Source: Acanthococcus lagerstroemiae (taxonomy: Eukaryota; Arthropoda; Insecta; Hemiptera; Eriococcidae). Taken from it: DNA of 64,000 bases. Positions within the stretch are counted from its first letter, which is position 1; every line of letters starts with the position of its first letter. Shown one piece after another: positions 1 to 14,300 of this stretch. The notes beneath the pieces are model-generated. The model saw only the letters and a program-made list of their open reading frames with translations, ran no database searches and had not been told where the DNA came from. The stretch is from NCBI GenBank assembly GCA_031841125.1, contig CM063114.1:27969266-28033265 (forward strand), written 5' to 3'. The position numbers and the translations under genes are program-made.

Positions 1-1249
1 AGATGTATGAATGAATCAAAGCAGCTTGAATTAGTCCAAAGTGAATCTAAATTAATCTTAGCAATGTTTTAACAAATCATAAAGCAGGTTTAACGTGTAT
101 GCATGAATCTTCACGAAATCCGAATGATGAGTGAGAAAAGAGTCTTGACAAAAACTAATTAAGTTGTAAAAATGACTGAATGAGCTTCCAAAGAGTAAAT
201 GAGTCTTAACTTGACCTGAATGAATCTTAAAACTCTTAACCGAGTTTTAATGAATCTTAACTAAATCAAAACTTGTCTTAACAGAGTGATTCAGTGGTAT
301 GAATGAATCCTAATAAAGTCTGAGTAAGTTTGGGAAAAGTCTGATGGATGCTAAAGGAGTCTGAAAGAATCTTAACGAGTTGTAAGGGACAGGTATGTAG
401 CAAGCGTTGTGGGGGGGGGGGATAAAAAATTGCTATTAGAATCTTGAAAAAATATGTTTATACCAAGTTTAGCCGACTTATATAAATTTATCGAGTGCCG
501 ACATTTCAAACAACGTTTGCAGAAGTGACCCTCAACCCCCGTCGCTACACCCCTGTTAAAGCAATGGTGACGATTCTGGGGTGGGAAACAGCCGCCGCCT
601 CCGCAAAAAACTTGAGGATCCTCACCTCCCCCTCCCCCTCTTGAGAAAGGAACATTTTGGCTTGTATAGTTCTTTTGAGGTATTATACAGGCAAATTGGT
701 AGCAGATAACAAATAAATTTTTTTTTGTTTCATAGTTTGCGATCGAGCGAAAAAATTTGTCGCCTCCTTCTCCTCGCCCCGTGAAAAAAATTGACGATCA
801 CCTCCGTTGTACTGATGAATTGCGAGTAGACTTTAATCTGCCATAACAAAATCGGAATGAGTCTCAGTATAGTCTGAGTGAATGTCAACAAAGAGTGATG
901 AAGTGATGATAGATTTTAGAATTTATATTTTCGAGGAAAGTGAATTATTCGTTAGTCTTCCTGTATGTGAAAACTAGGCTTCTGAAAATTGAAGTACTAG
1001 AAAACAACTCAGGTTTAAAAAATTTTTCTATGCTATTGTGTGGCAGTAAGTGCTTCTACCTGTCTGTACCTAGCTATGTCCGCAGGTACAGTCAGCATAA
1101 TTCAGTGACTCAAAGGGGGCAATGATGTTAGTGGTCTTCCTGCTACACTGGCACCAAATTCGTGAACCCCTTTAACTAACTTCGTTCAACGTCATTGCTT
1201 CCATTATGTATTGCTTTACTTTACGTGTCATTTGATTTTTTAATTACAG
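1..1249. other. Intron upstream of the first visible LRP1 exon
   Basis: No LDLa, EGF or signal-peptide exon could be found here, so it is read as intron whose 5' end lies outside the window. Bases 1-400 and 840-910 are a degenerate short repeat built on GAGTCTTAA / GAATGAATCTTA words. A G run sits at about 410-421. No promoter is claimed. Confidence 0.6.
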
Positions 1250-2362
1250 GTCACAGAACATTCACGTGTCCAGCAAACATGGCTCCATGTGGGAATAGTA
1301 CTGTTTGTATTCCTATTGCAAAGTTCTGCGACGATGTGGTCGACTGTCCCGACAAGTCAGACGAAGGCACTTTTTGTCGTAAGCAAATTTTTTCGAGAAT
1401 TTCCCCGTGTATATATCCACTTACATGTGTGTACAAAGAGAGTAAAAATAACTCGAAAATTTTACAGATGGAAACCTTACAAATCGCTTGAATTGTTCGT
1501 ACCACTTCAAACCTGTTAATGGAGAGTTAAAGTGCTATTGTCCGGCTGGACAGCAACTGCGACAAAATAGCTGCGTTGGTATGTCATCCATAAGATTAAT
1601 AGAAAACGGAAGTTGTAATGTGTGTATTCCTGTTTCTTCTCATTCGTTGGGTGATTCTCGATCGATTAGACATAAATTAAGCCAACTATTTCGAATTGTT
1701 TCCATTTCACGTGTAGCTCGTTAGGTTTTCAAGGTAACATCAAGAAATCTGTCGATAGACTTTCCGCATACATGATGTAAAGGTGGATCTAGATCTAGAA
1801 CAGTTTTGCCAAAAACATTGTGAAACTTTTTGTATGACAGAGGTGGAAATAGATTGACATTTTCAAGGGGGGTTAACTCCGGAATTCTACCATTTTGTGT
1901 TGAAGTATGAACCACGTGCTTACTTTTTCTGAAGGAGGCGGGATATAAGGAGAAAATAAAATGTCGAGGGGCTTTAGGAAGTCATGCAGTGGTTAAGTTC
2001 TTCGAGCCTCTCTTTATTTCGCCACTAGTTCATGATCCGAAAGTAACTGGATTCTGAATGTTATACTGTTTGCACCTAAAAACCATTTTCGTTGTATGTT
2101 GACAACATATTACTTCGAGTAGCCTACAGTCTTTCAGTGTCCGTCGAAACTGTTACTAATTTTGATAGCTGTACATGTTTTCAACGTTGTCGCGGACCAG
2201 CATGTTTAATGATTCGACTCTGTTCATTGTTTTCAGACCTGGACGAGTGTTTGATCGACGGCTCGTGCGATCAAATTTGTCTCAACACCAATGGTTCGTT
2301 TCGTTGCGATTGCGTTGCTGGCTACCAGAAAGTGAATGAGTCCGGTTGTAAAGCAATTAATG
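1250..2362 (+). CDS. LRP1: LRP1 exons 1-3: last LDLa of cluster I and two EGF repeats
   Basis: Exon 1250-1378 codes one LDLa module: six cysteines and the calcium cage at the end ([13 protein letters not shown]). Exon 1468-1578 codes an EGF module (cysteines in LNCSYHF...CYCPAGQQL...C). Exon 2237-2362 codes a calcium-binding EGF that starts [11 protein letters not shown]. All three exons are phase 1-1, the usual phase of shuffled LDLa and EGF modules. Vertebrate LRP1 begins with two LDLa repeats, so the first should lie upstream of the window. The intron 1579-2236 (658 bp) shows no recognisable feature. Confidence 0.9.
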
Positions 2363-5300
2363 GTAAGTTGAGTGAAACAAGTTTTTCAAGCCGTGAAAGG
2401 GTATGCAGGAGCTGTGCAGGAGGGAACGTGATTTCGCTATCAAGTGTGAAAGAAGTTGTCTCGAGCTGAAACGCAACTCCGTTAAATTTGAATATTACGC
2501 GTACCGCGTAGATGATCGAAATAAGTCATTCACCCCTTTCTTGTGTACTAGCCTGGGAACTGGTAACATGCAGCCTTTTAATATTTTTGTGATAGTAAAC
2601 GTGATCTGTCTCGATTGCAGAACCACCAAATGAGGAGCCGTTGCTATTTTTTACCACTACTACGAGCATAAAGCGCACAACTCTGGATGGAGCATCTTCG
2701 AAGCAGCAGGACATGCACACGTTATCTTTAACTTTCGACCATCGCAATCACTCCGTCTGTTGTATTCATCGAGCTTATAATGAAACGAAAGCGTTATTTA
2801 CCTGTATGGATGAAAATTTCATTCCGCTGTGGAGCCGTCCGGGACCATCTATGTTCCCATTAGAATGTAATTACCGAATTACTCATATCACATGTATAGA
2901 GTAACAAAAAAAAAGTGTGGACACGTGCACGTACCCAGTGATTGTCATCATCTGGGTCTCGAAGGTCATGAAAATCATCAAGATCGTGATCTTGATGGTG
3001 ACCTGAGATTATTTTTCAAGGGTAATGCTTGCTAGGATTCTGGCCTCAGAGATCATTAAGATCGTCAAAATCATGATCTTGAAAATGATCCGATCAATTT
3101 CAAATTACTGATCTTAGTGGTGGCCTTAGTTCAGTTTTTCAGTCAGTGATCTTGATGGTGATCTTAGATCATTTTCCGACTGATGTTATCCATCAATGCA
3201 TGTACCTTGAATAATGTGCACGTCTTTCTGAATTGCTTTGTTCTGTATTTAAATTTATTGTTGAATTAAAGTGGAATTTTAATTTCGTTTCTCTGATTAC
3301 AGCCACAATTCATGTAGCGCTAGATTGGGTGTCTGGTAATTGGTACTTTGTAGACGATGCGAACGAAATGATTTTCGTGTGTTCGTCAGGAATGACGCAT
3401 TGTCTTGTACTCATCGATGTGAACATTACCAAACCTAAATCAATTGCGTTGGATCCAACGAAAGGGTACGTTCTTCCATGTTTTAAAGAAAAAAGAAAAA
3501 AATGAAAGTCCATTTACATTGCATGCTGATACGTCGGAACATGAATATGTCTTATGGCTACCGGAACATGGTCCACCACATTCTCGGTGTTAGTCGTCCA
3601 TCCTCGGTAACGATCGGCGTTCTCTGTGTCGTCGGTCGAAACGTGGTGGAACGGATGACCACCTAAAGAGGAATCCGCAATTACGTCATAGCGGTAACGT
3701 TTTTTTACACCCAGAATTTTTGGTTCGAGCCTAGCCATTAGACATGTTCATGTCAAAAAAAGGTGTAGAGCAATTCGTCAGAGGCATAATGTGGAACGGG
3801 GACATTTGTTCATTGAGGCTCTAGCCTACACAACAAGTGTTCAGTCCAAGGGTGTAGGGCTGTTCCAGTACTCCATATTGCATACTTATTCGCCTGTCAC
3901 GTCAAGTCCTCTTCTCTGAACCGACTCTCTAAGAATGGGGCAAGAATTTTTGAAAAAAAAATTACATATTGTTGTTCCCCTCGGTTTCTACACCTGTTAC
4001 AGAGAATGCCTAAGAGAGCGAAGGATCCTTTTTTTTACTCTTCGAAAAATCTTGAATTACACCTCTGGTTTTTCTATTTTCTCTAAGTTCCTAACGGCAT
4101 AAATTTCTATTGATACATTATTTATCATTACAACAATCTGATTATCGTATAATGAAAACTTTGTTTTAGTTTCATGTTTTTTACGAAATTTGGAACTGCG
4201 GCGTCTCTCGAACGAGCGTCATTGTACGGTAAAGACAGACTAGTCCTAGTAGACCACAAGATTGTGTATCCTTACGGAGTAACAGTTGATTTTCCGTTGG
4301 AGCACGTGTATTGGGTGGACACCTTCTTGGATTTCGTGGAACGTGTCAACTACGATGGAAGCAACCGCCAGACAATTCGGAAAGGATTTTCGGTTAGTGT
4401 AACATGTTTTTCAGGAAAGCGCGAGTCAGGAATGGGCATAATCACGAGACCAATGAATCAGCTGACCATTTAAAAAATTGAAGGAGGTCACGGATTCACA
4501 TCGATGAATCAACTGACGATTTAAAAAATTGAAGGAGGTCACTGATTCACATCGAAAGATTATTTTGAAACAAAAATCTTAGATCGTGGAAAGTTATGAT
4601 CATCTGATCTTTTTGATTGTTAGATCATAATTTGGTTTGATCTTTGCAATCTTTTGGATCTTAGATCATGATCGTAGGTCTTTTCAGAATTCAAAAATAG
4701 TTTTGGATCATTCACATTCGTGATTTAATTATTTTTTTGATGATCTTGGATCATAATTTTTTTGATATTGTGACCTTACCCATTCCTGGCGCGAGTCATA
4801 TTCCGCGGTCGAGTTATTTCCCGTTTGATTTTCTGTTCTGTTTTCTGCTCGTTAAGGAATTTGTTTGGAGAGGAGCTGAAATCGGAGACTATCTTTTGTT
4901 TCATGATTTTTGGGGGAAAAAGTAACATTTGGGGTAAAACTAAAATAATTTTGATTTCTGCGCTGCACGTTTCTACAAGAATCATACACCTGTTTACAGC
5001 CAGAGGTCGCCTTTCTGGGTTTAAAAGGAGGAATGAATTGTGTTTTTTCAATTAAGTAATGTCAGTTTTACCGATATCGAAGAGGGAAAAAATAAGAGCT
5101 TCATTTTTTCCTGAAAGGAAAATCATAAAAAGGCTATTTTGGATAATGAGAAGAGCGTCTCTTCTCTGTTCGGTACGATCCTCTCTCAGAATGAGTCAAT
5201 ATCGTCTTTCAGACAAAAACTCTATTGAATAAGCTATCAGGGCTTCGAAATTTTTCTATATTTTTTATTCAGCCTCGATTTAAGCCCCAAACCTAAATTA

Positions 5301-8300
5301 TTCAGAGTTGTAATCGATGAAGTTGACTTTTGGCTCGAGTGGGCCGAATTGATCTGGTTTAGAAATCGAACTATGTATCAAATGAAAGTGGCTTCGAGTC
5401 ACATATTTCAACGTTCGATCAAATTTTTCTCCAGTTCCATTTTAAATCCTATAATCCAAATACCTTGTGAGAAATTTGAATTCTGTGGACCCAGAAGGAG
5501 TCGAATAGGTAAAATTAGAGAGACTGAAAACCCGCTGTTTTCTCGAAACGTTGACTATGTCTCAGGTGTCAAATTTTGATTTTGTAAAATCAATTCGGCA
5601 CCGGAACAAAATCTGATGAGATACTCAAAATCAATTACTGTAGAAAACTTCGTTCCAATAGCTTGCTGAATGCATTTTTGTTTGAAATTCGAAAGTTAGT
5701 GGTACGTCTCAGCTCTCTTTTTGGGGTAAGGGGTCTGATTGGCTGAGTGGATAGCGCGCTGGTCTCGGAATCCGGAGATCCCGGGTTCGAGCCCGCGTAG
5801 CAGCTCGCTACATTTCGACCTAGGCCGGTTTTTTGGCAAGACGAGAAGAGGGCTAAGACAGAGCCCTGACAGCCTTTCCGACGTCTCTGAGGTAATGCTC
5901 GAAAGGGTGGATTCCAAGGCTCGAGTTGAGAGTAAAATTAGAAAAAAGCTCCCATTTTGGAAGCTGTAAAAGAAACTGTACCTTACCATTGGAGATATCT
6001 GCTCCCGTTGCTTCTTCATGACTTCACTTTCGAGTGAGAGATAGAAGGGCGTGTTATCTATTTATATCCTACATGTAGTGGGATGACCAGCCCCATAGAG
6101 TCGCTACTTTTCCAAGGGGACAACTTGATGGCTGTATGAAAAGTGCAACCTCCAAATTTCAAAAAGGACCAAAAAATCTTCTCTTGATTTCTGTACCCAA
6201 ATAAGGAAAATAAAATTTTACTATGGAGAATGCTAGATTCCTATTCATGCGCTTCTTCCTGATTTCACTATCGAATGATAATCGGGGGAAGGTGGGTTGT
6301 TACCTATTTACACCCAATGCCTAGTGGGATTATCAGCCCAATAACGTGTAACCACATTTCCAGGTGGACAACTTAGTAGCAAGATGAGAATCTTAACCTC
6401 CAAATTTCAGTACGAAAAGAAACTTCGATTGTTGTGCCCAAATTAGGTAAATAAAATCTTCCGGATGAGAATGCTCCCATCCCCCCCCCCCTCCGATGCT
6501 AAAAGCCAAAGGATTTCCCTTATTTTTTCGCCTTAAATTGACTTATGACATCTGCTAGTTCAAAAATTATACCCTTTGATTTATGATTTTTTTTTTGCAG
6601 GTTCAAAATTTGTACGATGTTGTTGTATTCGAAAACGACTTGTATGTGTCTTCATGGAGTAATCTGAGCATCATTAAGCTGAATAAATTCCAAAATGAAG
6701 AGCATCAAATCGTTGCCAGTAACATAAGCCGTCCATTTTCTGTTATTGTCTATCATAGACAACGACAACCCGAAGGTACTGAATTGTTTTCATTGTTCTA
6801 CTTTTCTTCAACTTGGGCTACCTACTAAGAACTTTGCTGCTTGGAAGAAAGTAGTTGGAAAACTACGAGCGATTTAAACTAGCTGTTTTTGGAAATTCTA
6901 ATCAATCAGCATCCTCCCTCCCCAATGAAAAAAGTAAAATGCATTACCATGAAGACCTCTAGTCAGGCACGTTCACAACTCTATTTGAAACCCTAATTAG
7001 GAAAACAACCATAGTCAGTCTTAATTTTTTGGTGTAATGACAGACTGAGCTATATCAGTAGCCATAATGCATAAACATGGCTGCTCATTTTATCAAGTCA
7101 TCATCCGAGAATTAAATCCAGCAGGCAGTTTATCTATCTGAGCAGTGGATATAGCTCCGTCTGCCATTCAAGTTAATAAATCAAAACTGTCAACGGTTGT
7201 TTTCACAATTAGGGTTTCAATTGTTTGCTTATTAATTGCGAGAGTAGCTCAGCTGAATGTACAAATTCTTTACTTATTTTGGATATTCCCATCGAGCTAC
7301 AATATTGATATATGAATTAGAGAGCATTTTTGGTATTGAACATGAGAAAACGTTAAACTTATAGTGGAAACATTGATTTAGTTTCTTTCGTGACCTTGTG
7401 AAAATTTAATCAAATATTGTGCATTATTTGGTTTCTTAGTTCATATTTACAAATTTCTGACCTGAGACAATTTTTACTTTTCAGTCAGTCATCCGTGCAT
7501 GAAAAACAACGGTGGATGTCAGCATATTTGCATTCCTTTATGGATGCTGAACAGAACGGTCGGAGTTCCTCATTGTATGTGCGAATCCGGCTTCAAGATA
7601 GTGGCCAAGAAAAGATGCATACGTAAGTGATTTCATTTGTTCTCTATAAGACTTTCATTAACAACTGTATCTAACTGGATCAATTCTCTAGAATCTCATG
7701 TTTGTTTTCAAAAATAGAACCATTATTCCATTGTTCTATTCTTCTTCTTCGCTTATCTGAAACCTGTTTAATCAGGGTTGCCACTTTCTGGAAACCCTGG
7801 AAAAGTGATGAAAGTCATGGAATTTTGGTTCTTTGAATGATCAACTAGGTTTATGGCTTATATTATACCAAAATTTATTGTCAGTAAATAATCACACTTA
7901 AAAAAAGAGAAAGTTTCCCCCCTTTGTTCATATTTTATTTAGAGTATGGCTACGTGTCTATTATTCGAATTGTTTTTGTGTGTAAATTAGGCCGATTGCT
8001 ATCTGCGAAGTATATGGCACCAGACAGACCTAGTACAGTACTTTTTTTTTGCTAGCATTATGATCAGGATTACGAGAAAAAAGTGTCACTCCTTCCCCAC
8101 TCGCAAGAAAAAGTCATGGAAAAATAGAAAAATAGTTCTGGGAAACCTGGAAATGTCATGGAAAATCATTCTTGAAAAAAGCGGCTATCCTATTAATGTT
8201 AACATGAAAATGTGATGAATTCTCTGCTTTCGAATCATTCATTTTGTTTTCGAACCCAGAACTTTCTGTTTTTTCGTTTCAAAATCTACGTGATTAATTA

Positions 8301-11300
8301 TGAAATATTTTTTTAATTTGCTGTTGCTCAGTCAGTCTCTATTTCTGATGATGTGTGTAAACGTCAGGCACAATGACTTAACGTAAGCGAGGTATTGTCC
8401 AGTTAAGAAAGCCTATGATCGGAAAGTCGATCATCTGAAATTAGTAAACGTATTGTCAAAGAATCATAAAACTGTTTGTCATGTATATGCTCAACTTCCA
8501 GTGCAGTAATTGTAATAGTCTCTCTTGTTTTCTATAGTATTTTGAAGCCCACATATCAAACGGAAACACTAGTTTTTATAATATTCAATTATTGCTCTTT
8601 TAATTGCAGCGGCCAGCAAAGATACATTCCTCTTATACGGTAAAGGACGTCCAGCGATGATAAAAGGAATTTCCATTCCTGCTGTCGATGGTTCAACTGA
8701 AGAAGTCATTTCTCCAATAACTGGTCTTTCTAATCCAATAGCTTTGGATTTCGATGTCAAAGAACAGTTCATTTACTTCGTCGATGGACCCAACGAACGA
8801 AAGTAATTATTTGTTACGAATGTATCAAAGTCCCGTGTTCTCCGAGTAGTAGATAATATTGAGTTTTATTTTCAGAAACATCATCGAGCGAAGGAAAATA
8901 GACAGTCAGAAACGGGAAACGGTAGTGAAGTATAATATTTATCACTGCAAAGGGTTGGCCGTTGATTGGCTTGGTAAAAATTTGTACTGGACTGACGAGG
9001 AAGCGGGCGCCATTTCAATTGTCAGCGTGAGAGACTTCAGCAAACGTAGAACTTTAATTCGAGATAAGAAAAGCAAACCATTTTCCATAGTACTGGATCC
9101 GAAAGCAGGGTACGAATATCCTGTCTAAAGAATATGATTTATGGTACAAGTGAAAGGCTCGTTTCAAGTGAAGCGACTTTTCCGTTTTAGTCTGTCTCTT
9201 CATTTTCATGCGACTTCAGTGTAATAAGCAGTGACAGACTGTATTAATTGCAAATGTCGCTAGAATTTTTAATTCAGCCCTTCAAATAACAAAACTTACT
9301 CCATATGTTGAACAGATACATGTACTGGAGTCGATGGCATCCTGGTATCATCGAACGAGTGGCAATGGATGGATCGAACAGAACCGTTTTCGTTGAAAAG
9401 AATCTTACTTGGCCTGGTGGACTAACCATCGATTTTCTGTCCAGTAAATTGTACTGGTGCGATTCATTCTCGGACAAAATAGAATGGATTTATCTAAACG
9501 GCTCTAATAGAACGGTATTGAGCTTATTCACGACTCCTTGAACCTCTAATCTAACCGGAATAATTATTACTACTGTTATTGTTGTTTCCAGCAAATGTCC
9601 ATGGTGAAAGTAAATCATCCTTACGGTTTCGCTACTATAAATGATTGGATATTTTGGACCGAACAACAAAAAGGTCTCATACGAGGTTACAATTATAACA
9701 CGAAAGAAGAAATGACTCTGATGACCGAGAATCACCCGTTATACGATTTGAAAGTGTTCAATTCTCGGAGCCAAAGTGGTATGCAGTCTTATATTCGGTT
9801 TAATTATGCACTTGAAAAGAACACCCGAGTAATGATGTCTCAATTTGGCTTTCAGTTTTAGACTCGAATGAAATTTGGTGCTTGAACGTTACTAGGTGTC
9901 AAGGATTGTGTGTCATGACACCAGAAGACCAACCGAAATGCTTATGTGCTGATGGTGTCATGTCTGACGATTGCATTCAATCACTCGAGAATGATACATT
10001 GTCAAACTGTGATGCAGGTACTTTCATTTCATTGACTGGATGCATCCCTTGGTTGCTGTTGAAGTTTGTTGGTATATCTCAATTATCGATTCTCCTTTTA
10101 TCCGCAGATAATTTCCAGTGCTTGAGTCTCGATCGGTGTATTGATATGCAGTTCGTATGTGATGGTAACAGAGATTGTTCGGACGGATCTGATGAAAATA
10201 GAACAGTTGGAGGGTTGTGCGGTGAGTCACAGTTCACACATGACGGGGCCGTTCAGGATCAGCTCTGAGTTTCATTCTGTATTTTGTATTGTAGAGAAGA
10301 AATCGTGCAGTCCAGACGAGTTTCAATGCGATGGTAACCGCTGTATTCCAAAAGCGTGGATCTGCGATGGAGAAGACGACTGTATCGATAAGACGGATGA
10401 GAAGAATGAAAATTGTTTCCATAATACGTGTTCGTCGATGCAATTTACATGTACTAAGAGTAGAAGATGTATACCGCATTCATGGGTTTGTGATACAGAG
10501 TACGATTGCGGCGTGGGAGATGATTCGGATGAACACGAAAATTGCAGTACGTGCCTCTGTAATTTGGAAGTCATTGGATAGCCCTGTGCATTTGTCTTTC
10601 TTTTTTTCAACTTTTTTCTACTTTGTAAAGCTATAAAGAAGTGCTCTTTCACTGAATTTACGTGTCGAAATGGAGTCTGCATCTCGGCTGAACTGATCTG
10701 TAACGGTGAAGATGATTGTCATGATTGTGACTCCGATAAGACTTGTTTACCATCCGATGAAGCAACCTGTCCTGCCAACTGTGCCGATGTAGATCAGGTA
10801 ACACGAGCAACGTCACTGATATGTTCAACCTTCAAGTCTGCTGTGTTGTAGGAAGTTTGACTATCCGGTTCAGAACATCTGTATCTTGATGAGAACCATT
10901 TTCATACTCTGTTTACTTCCTGCCTTGGTAATAATTATGGTTGGCAGAAAGTACCAAATTTTCACGGAGACGAGATTTATCGAGTAAATGTCTTTTGAAT
11001 GTCATCCTTTATCAATCATTTACTGTTACGTCCGCAAACTTAATCATACCTTATGTACTCCTGTAGTATCTTGCGGGAATATCTGTGTTTTGTTCCCAAG
11101 TTCCTATTTATTGTCTGATTGTTATGGTTCCTGTTTCTCGTGCGGTTCAATAGTGACATAAATCAGTCCCAGTAACTGCCTTAGAGATATTAAACTGAAA
11201 ACCAAACTAATAATGAATAAAAACAGTAGTTCAGAAGTTGAGGATAATGACTTGAATTTTATTTTCAGTTTTATTGCAAAGTGGATGATCTTTGTCTTCG

Positions 11301-14300
11301 GAGCGAAATCAAATGCGACGGTAAAATTGATTGTTCTGACGAATCGGATGAACGTGATTGCCCCGATGGAATCAGTCACTGGCCTACTATCCTATCAGAT
11401 GGTAGAAAATGCGAGCCGGACGAATTTCGTTGCGAAAATATCACTGGGCAGTGCATACCTAAAAAATATGTCTGCGACGGTAAACCCGACTGTTGGGATG
11501 ATTCGGATGAACTGGATTGCCCTGGTTAGTTGACCTTGCATACCATTTTCCACAGTTATTTGATACCGCTGTATTATCTATTTGCCGTGGTCTGTTTTTA
11601 CAGATTCAGAGCAGAAGCCGCAAAGTGGTCGATCTAAGTTCATATTGAACTGCGAGTACCCATCGCGTCTTTGTGACGAAGGAAAAATGTGCGTTACCGT
11701 TAATCAGTTATGCGATAATCATCCTGATTGTGCTGATCGGTCTGACGAAGGTGGACAATGTGGTAAGGATCCTGTATTATCATTTACTGTGCTAGAAAAT
11801 GGTGAATGAGCTGGAGTATTAATATTGTAATGTGGCCTAGATTACTGCTGTCAACTATAAACGAATTTCAATATTGATAATTATATTTATAATTAACAAC
11901 AAACTGTTCAAGTGTTGGCCAAAATGACAATGCATAGCCATTGTTTCATTCGGTTTTCGAGTAAAATGATGAATTAACATACATATCTAGTTTGCTTCTT
12001 AAGCCGGCTACACACATGCGGCATTTGCCGAACTTTGAATCACGAATGTTCGTCATATGCCAAATATCTAGTGGTGTGTATGAGCAATATTCGGCATTTG
12101 GCGTGTGTGAGCGGCACGTTCGCCGAATGCCAAATATTTTCCATCCGTTGTCGGTAAAGTGACGCGAGTCAAAGGAAACAATCCCAAAATATTCGACGTT
12201 TGCCGAATTCACGCATAGTGTGTACAGGTGCATTGCGAACGTTCGGGAAGTATGCCGAACGTTCGTCATTTGGCGAATGCCGCATGTGTGTAGCTTAAAC
12301 CTCTTTTTTTGACCTGAGTGTCACCATTTCATGTTAATTCATTTAAAATAACGAAGCAAAAGCATGTCTTCTCACTTGACTACTAGTCCATTTAACGTAT
12401 GTCCTATGGAATAAACCAAGTGTGTTATTCGTCCTTGTTCCAGCCAGTCCTTCTTTTATTCACCTCCAAAATTTTTATTCCCGCGATTTTCCTGCATTTT
12501 TTTTTATCAGAGAGGAAATTTGACTTTCAGTTGGGGAAGTGGAGGGGGGGGGGTAGAGAAGAAAAAAAAAATTTGACAAATATTTTTTGAAAACTAAAAA
12601 TTTGCCGGCAAAATTTTTAAATAAACTGAAAATTTGCTAATTTTTCAGTCGAAATATTTTTTGATTGGAAGAACAAGTTTTTGATAATTTGTTCGAAAAT
12701 TGTTCAATGTTAAGCCATTGATTATCAGTCTCCTTAAGACACGCATACGTACAACTATCACTTCCCTTGGAGTGAATGTTTTAGCTTGATGGTGTCCAAA
12801 CATGGGGTGGGGGGTAGCAACAGGTTATAAAAACTGGTTGAGGAAAAAGAATATTAAGCACGTAGTATATTGCTCAGCTTTAAAATTGAAGAGACCACAA
12901 GTCTGCAAAGTTCAAGAAATAGATGATAGATTTACAGCACATTTCAATGGATAAATTTCTTCCCAATTAGAATTGTAAGGGAAATGTAACTAAAAATTCG
13001 AATGAAATCCGAGAAATATTTTAAATCAAATTTTAATTTTGGTAGCCCTTCAATATTCACTGAAGACAATGAACCAGTATTATAGTTCGAGTAGGTATAT
13101 CCATTGTTATCCTTGATTTAAAAATAAAAGAAAAAATAATTCCATATTCCTTGCTTTAAAATTTTGTATTCTTACAAAATTTTGTAATTTCTTAAACTTT
13201 TTACAATATTTTTTGTGAAATTTAAAAAAAGTTTATTATTTGTTAAAATATAATTATTCTGATTCCCTAAATGAAGTATTTTTTTTTTTAATTCTCTTCT
13301 TTCTTGAGATATAACTTTTTAGATTTTCTAATTGTTTGAAATTTATATACATATTTTTTATTTTTTCATTTGCTGAAATACAGTTTTATCATTTATTTAA
13401 ATTTTGTAATTTTGAGAATCTATTTTAAAATTTTTTTAGAATTTTGTTTCTATAATGTATAATACATATAAGTGTTCAAAACTTCATAATTATTTCAAAT
13501 TTTTCAACATTTTGTAATATAATTTGTAAACATTTCTAATTTTTAATTCTGGAAAATTTTAAAAGATCTTTAAATTTTAATTTTTGAACTCTTAATTAAA
13601 AATTTTTTAGTTTTCCAAAAATAAGTTTCAATTTATTAAATATATCAAATTCTGTAATGTTTTCGTTTCATTCATTTAAAACTTACATGGCTTCAAAAGT
13701 TTATTATTGCTTGAAATTTTTAAAATTTAAAATTGTGATTCAAATTTAAATTTAAAAAATTTGCATTTTCCAACTTTTAAATTTTATAATTTCCTGAATT
13801 TTTTTTCAAATCATCATTTTAAAAGTGTTTCAATTTTTGTATAATTTTATGTTTTAAATACTTGAATGTTTCTAATTTATTAGTTTTTGTAAGTTTTAAT
13901 TTTTTTAAATTTTATAATTTTTCAAAGTATTAGTTTTTTTTCTTTTTTAAATTTTTAATATTCTAAAAACATTTAAATTTTTTTTAAAGTTTTAATTGTC
14001 TAAGAAATTTTTATATTTTTGATCATAATTTTTTAAATTTTATCTTTTTTTGAGATTGTATTATTTTTCAAATTTTATATTTATTATTATTATTTTTTTA
14101 AATTATATAAATCCAATTTTAAATTTGAAAAATTGATTCCTTGAATTTTGTCATTCTTAAACAATTTTAATTCCCCCCTTTTTTTTTTTTTTCTTTCTAA
14201 CATTTAAAATGTCATCTCTTTTTGTTTGTGACCATATTTTGGTGTTCTATTTGGAATGCAGGTAGGAGTGGTCATCCTTCAGATACATAATGTTGAATGT

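Larger units (their letters stand above)
4393..6600. other. Intron between exons 6 and 7
   Basis: A 2.2-kb intron. It contains the 51-bp duplication, a GATC-rich block, a tRNA-derived SINE (5727-5946) and a degenerate dimer repeat (5995-6474). The stretch 4760-5700 has no recognisable feature. A C run lies at about 6480-6492, and the acceptor at 6600 follows a strong poly-T tract. Confidence 0.6.

Noticed and set aside
5740..5800. A tRNA gene
   Set aside because: Box A and B are present, but the acceptor stem does not pair and the sequence continues into a SINE body shared with other copies.
11946..12269. A 107-codon minus-strand frame
   Set aside because: It falls in the TTAA-flanked MITE and reads its internal repeats.
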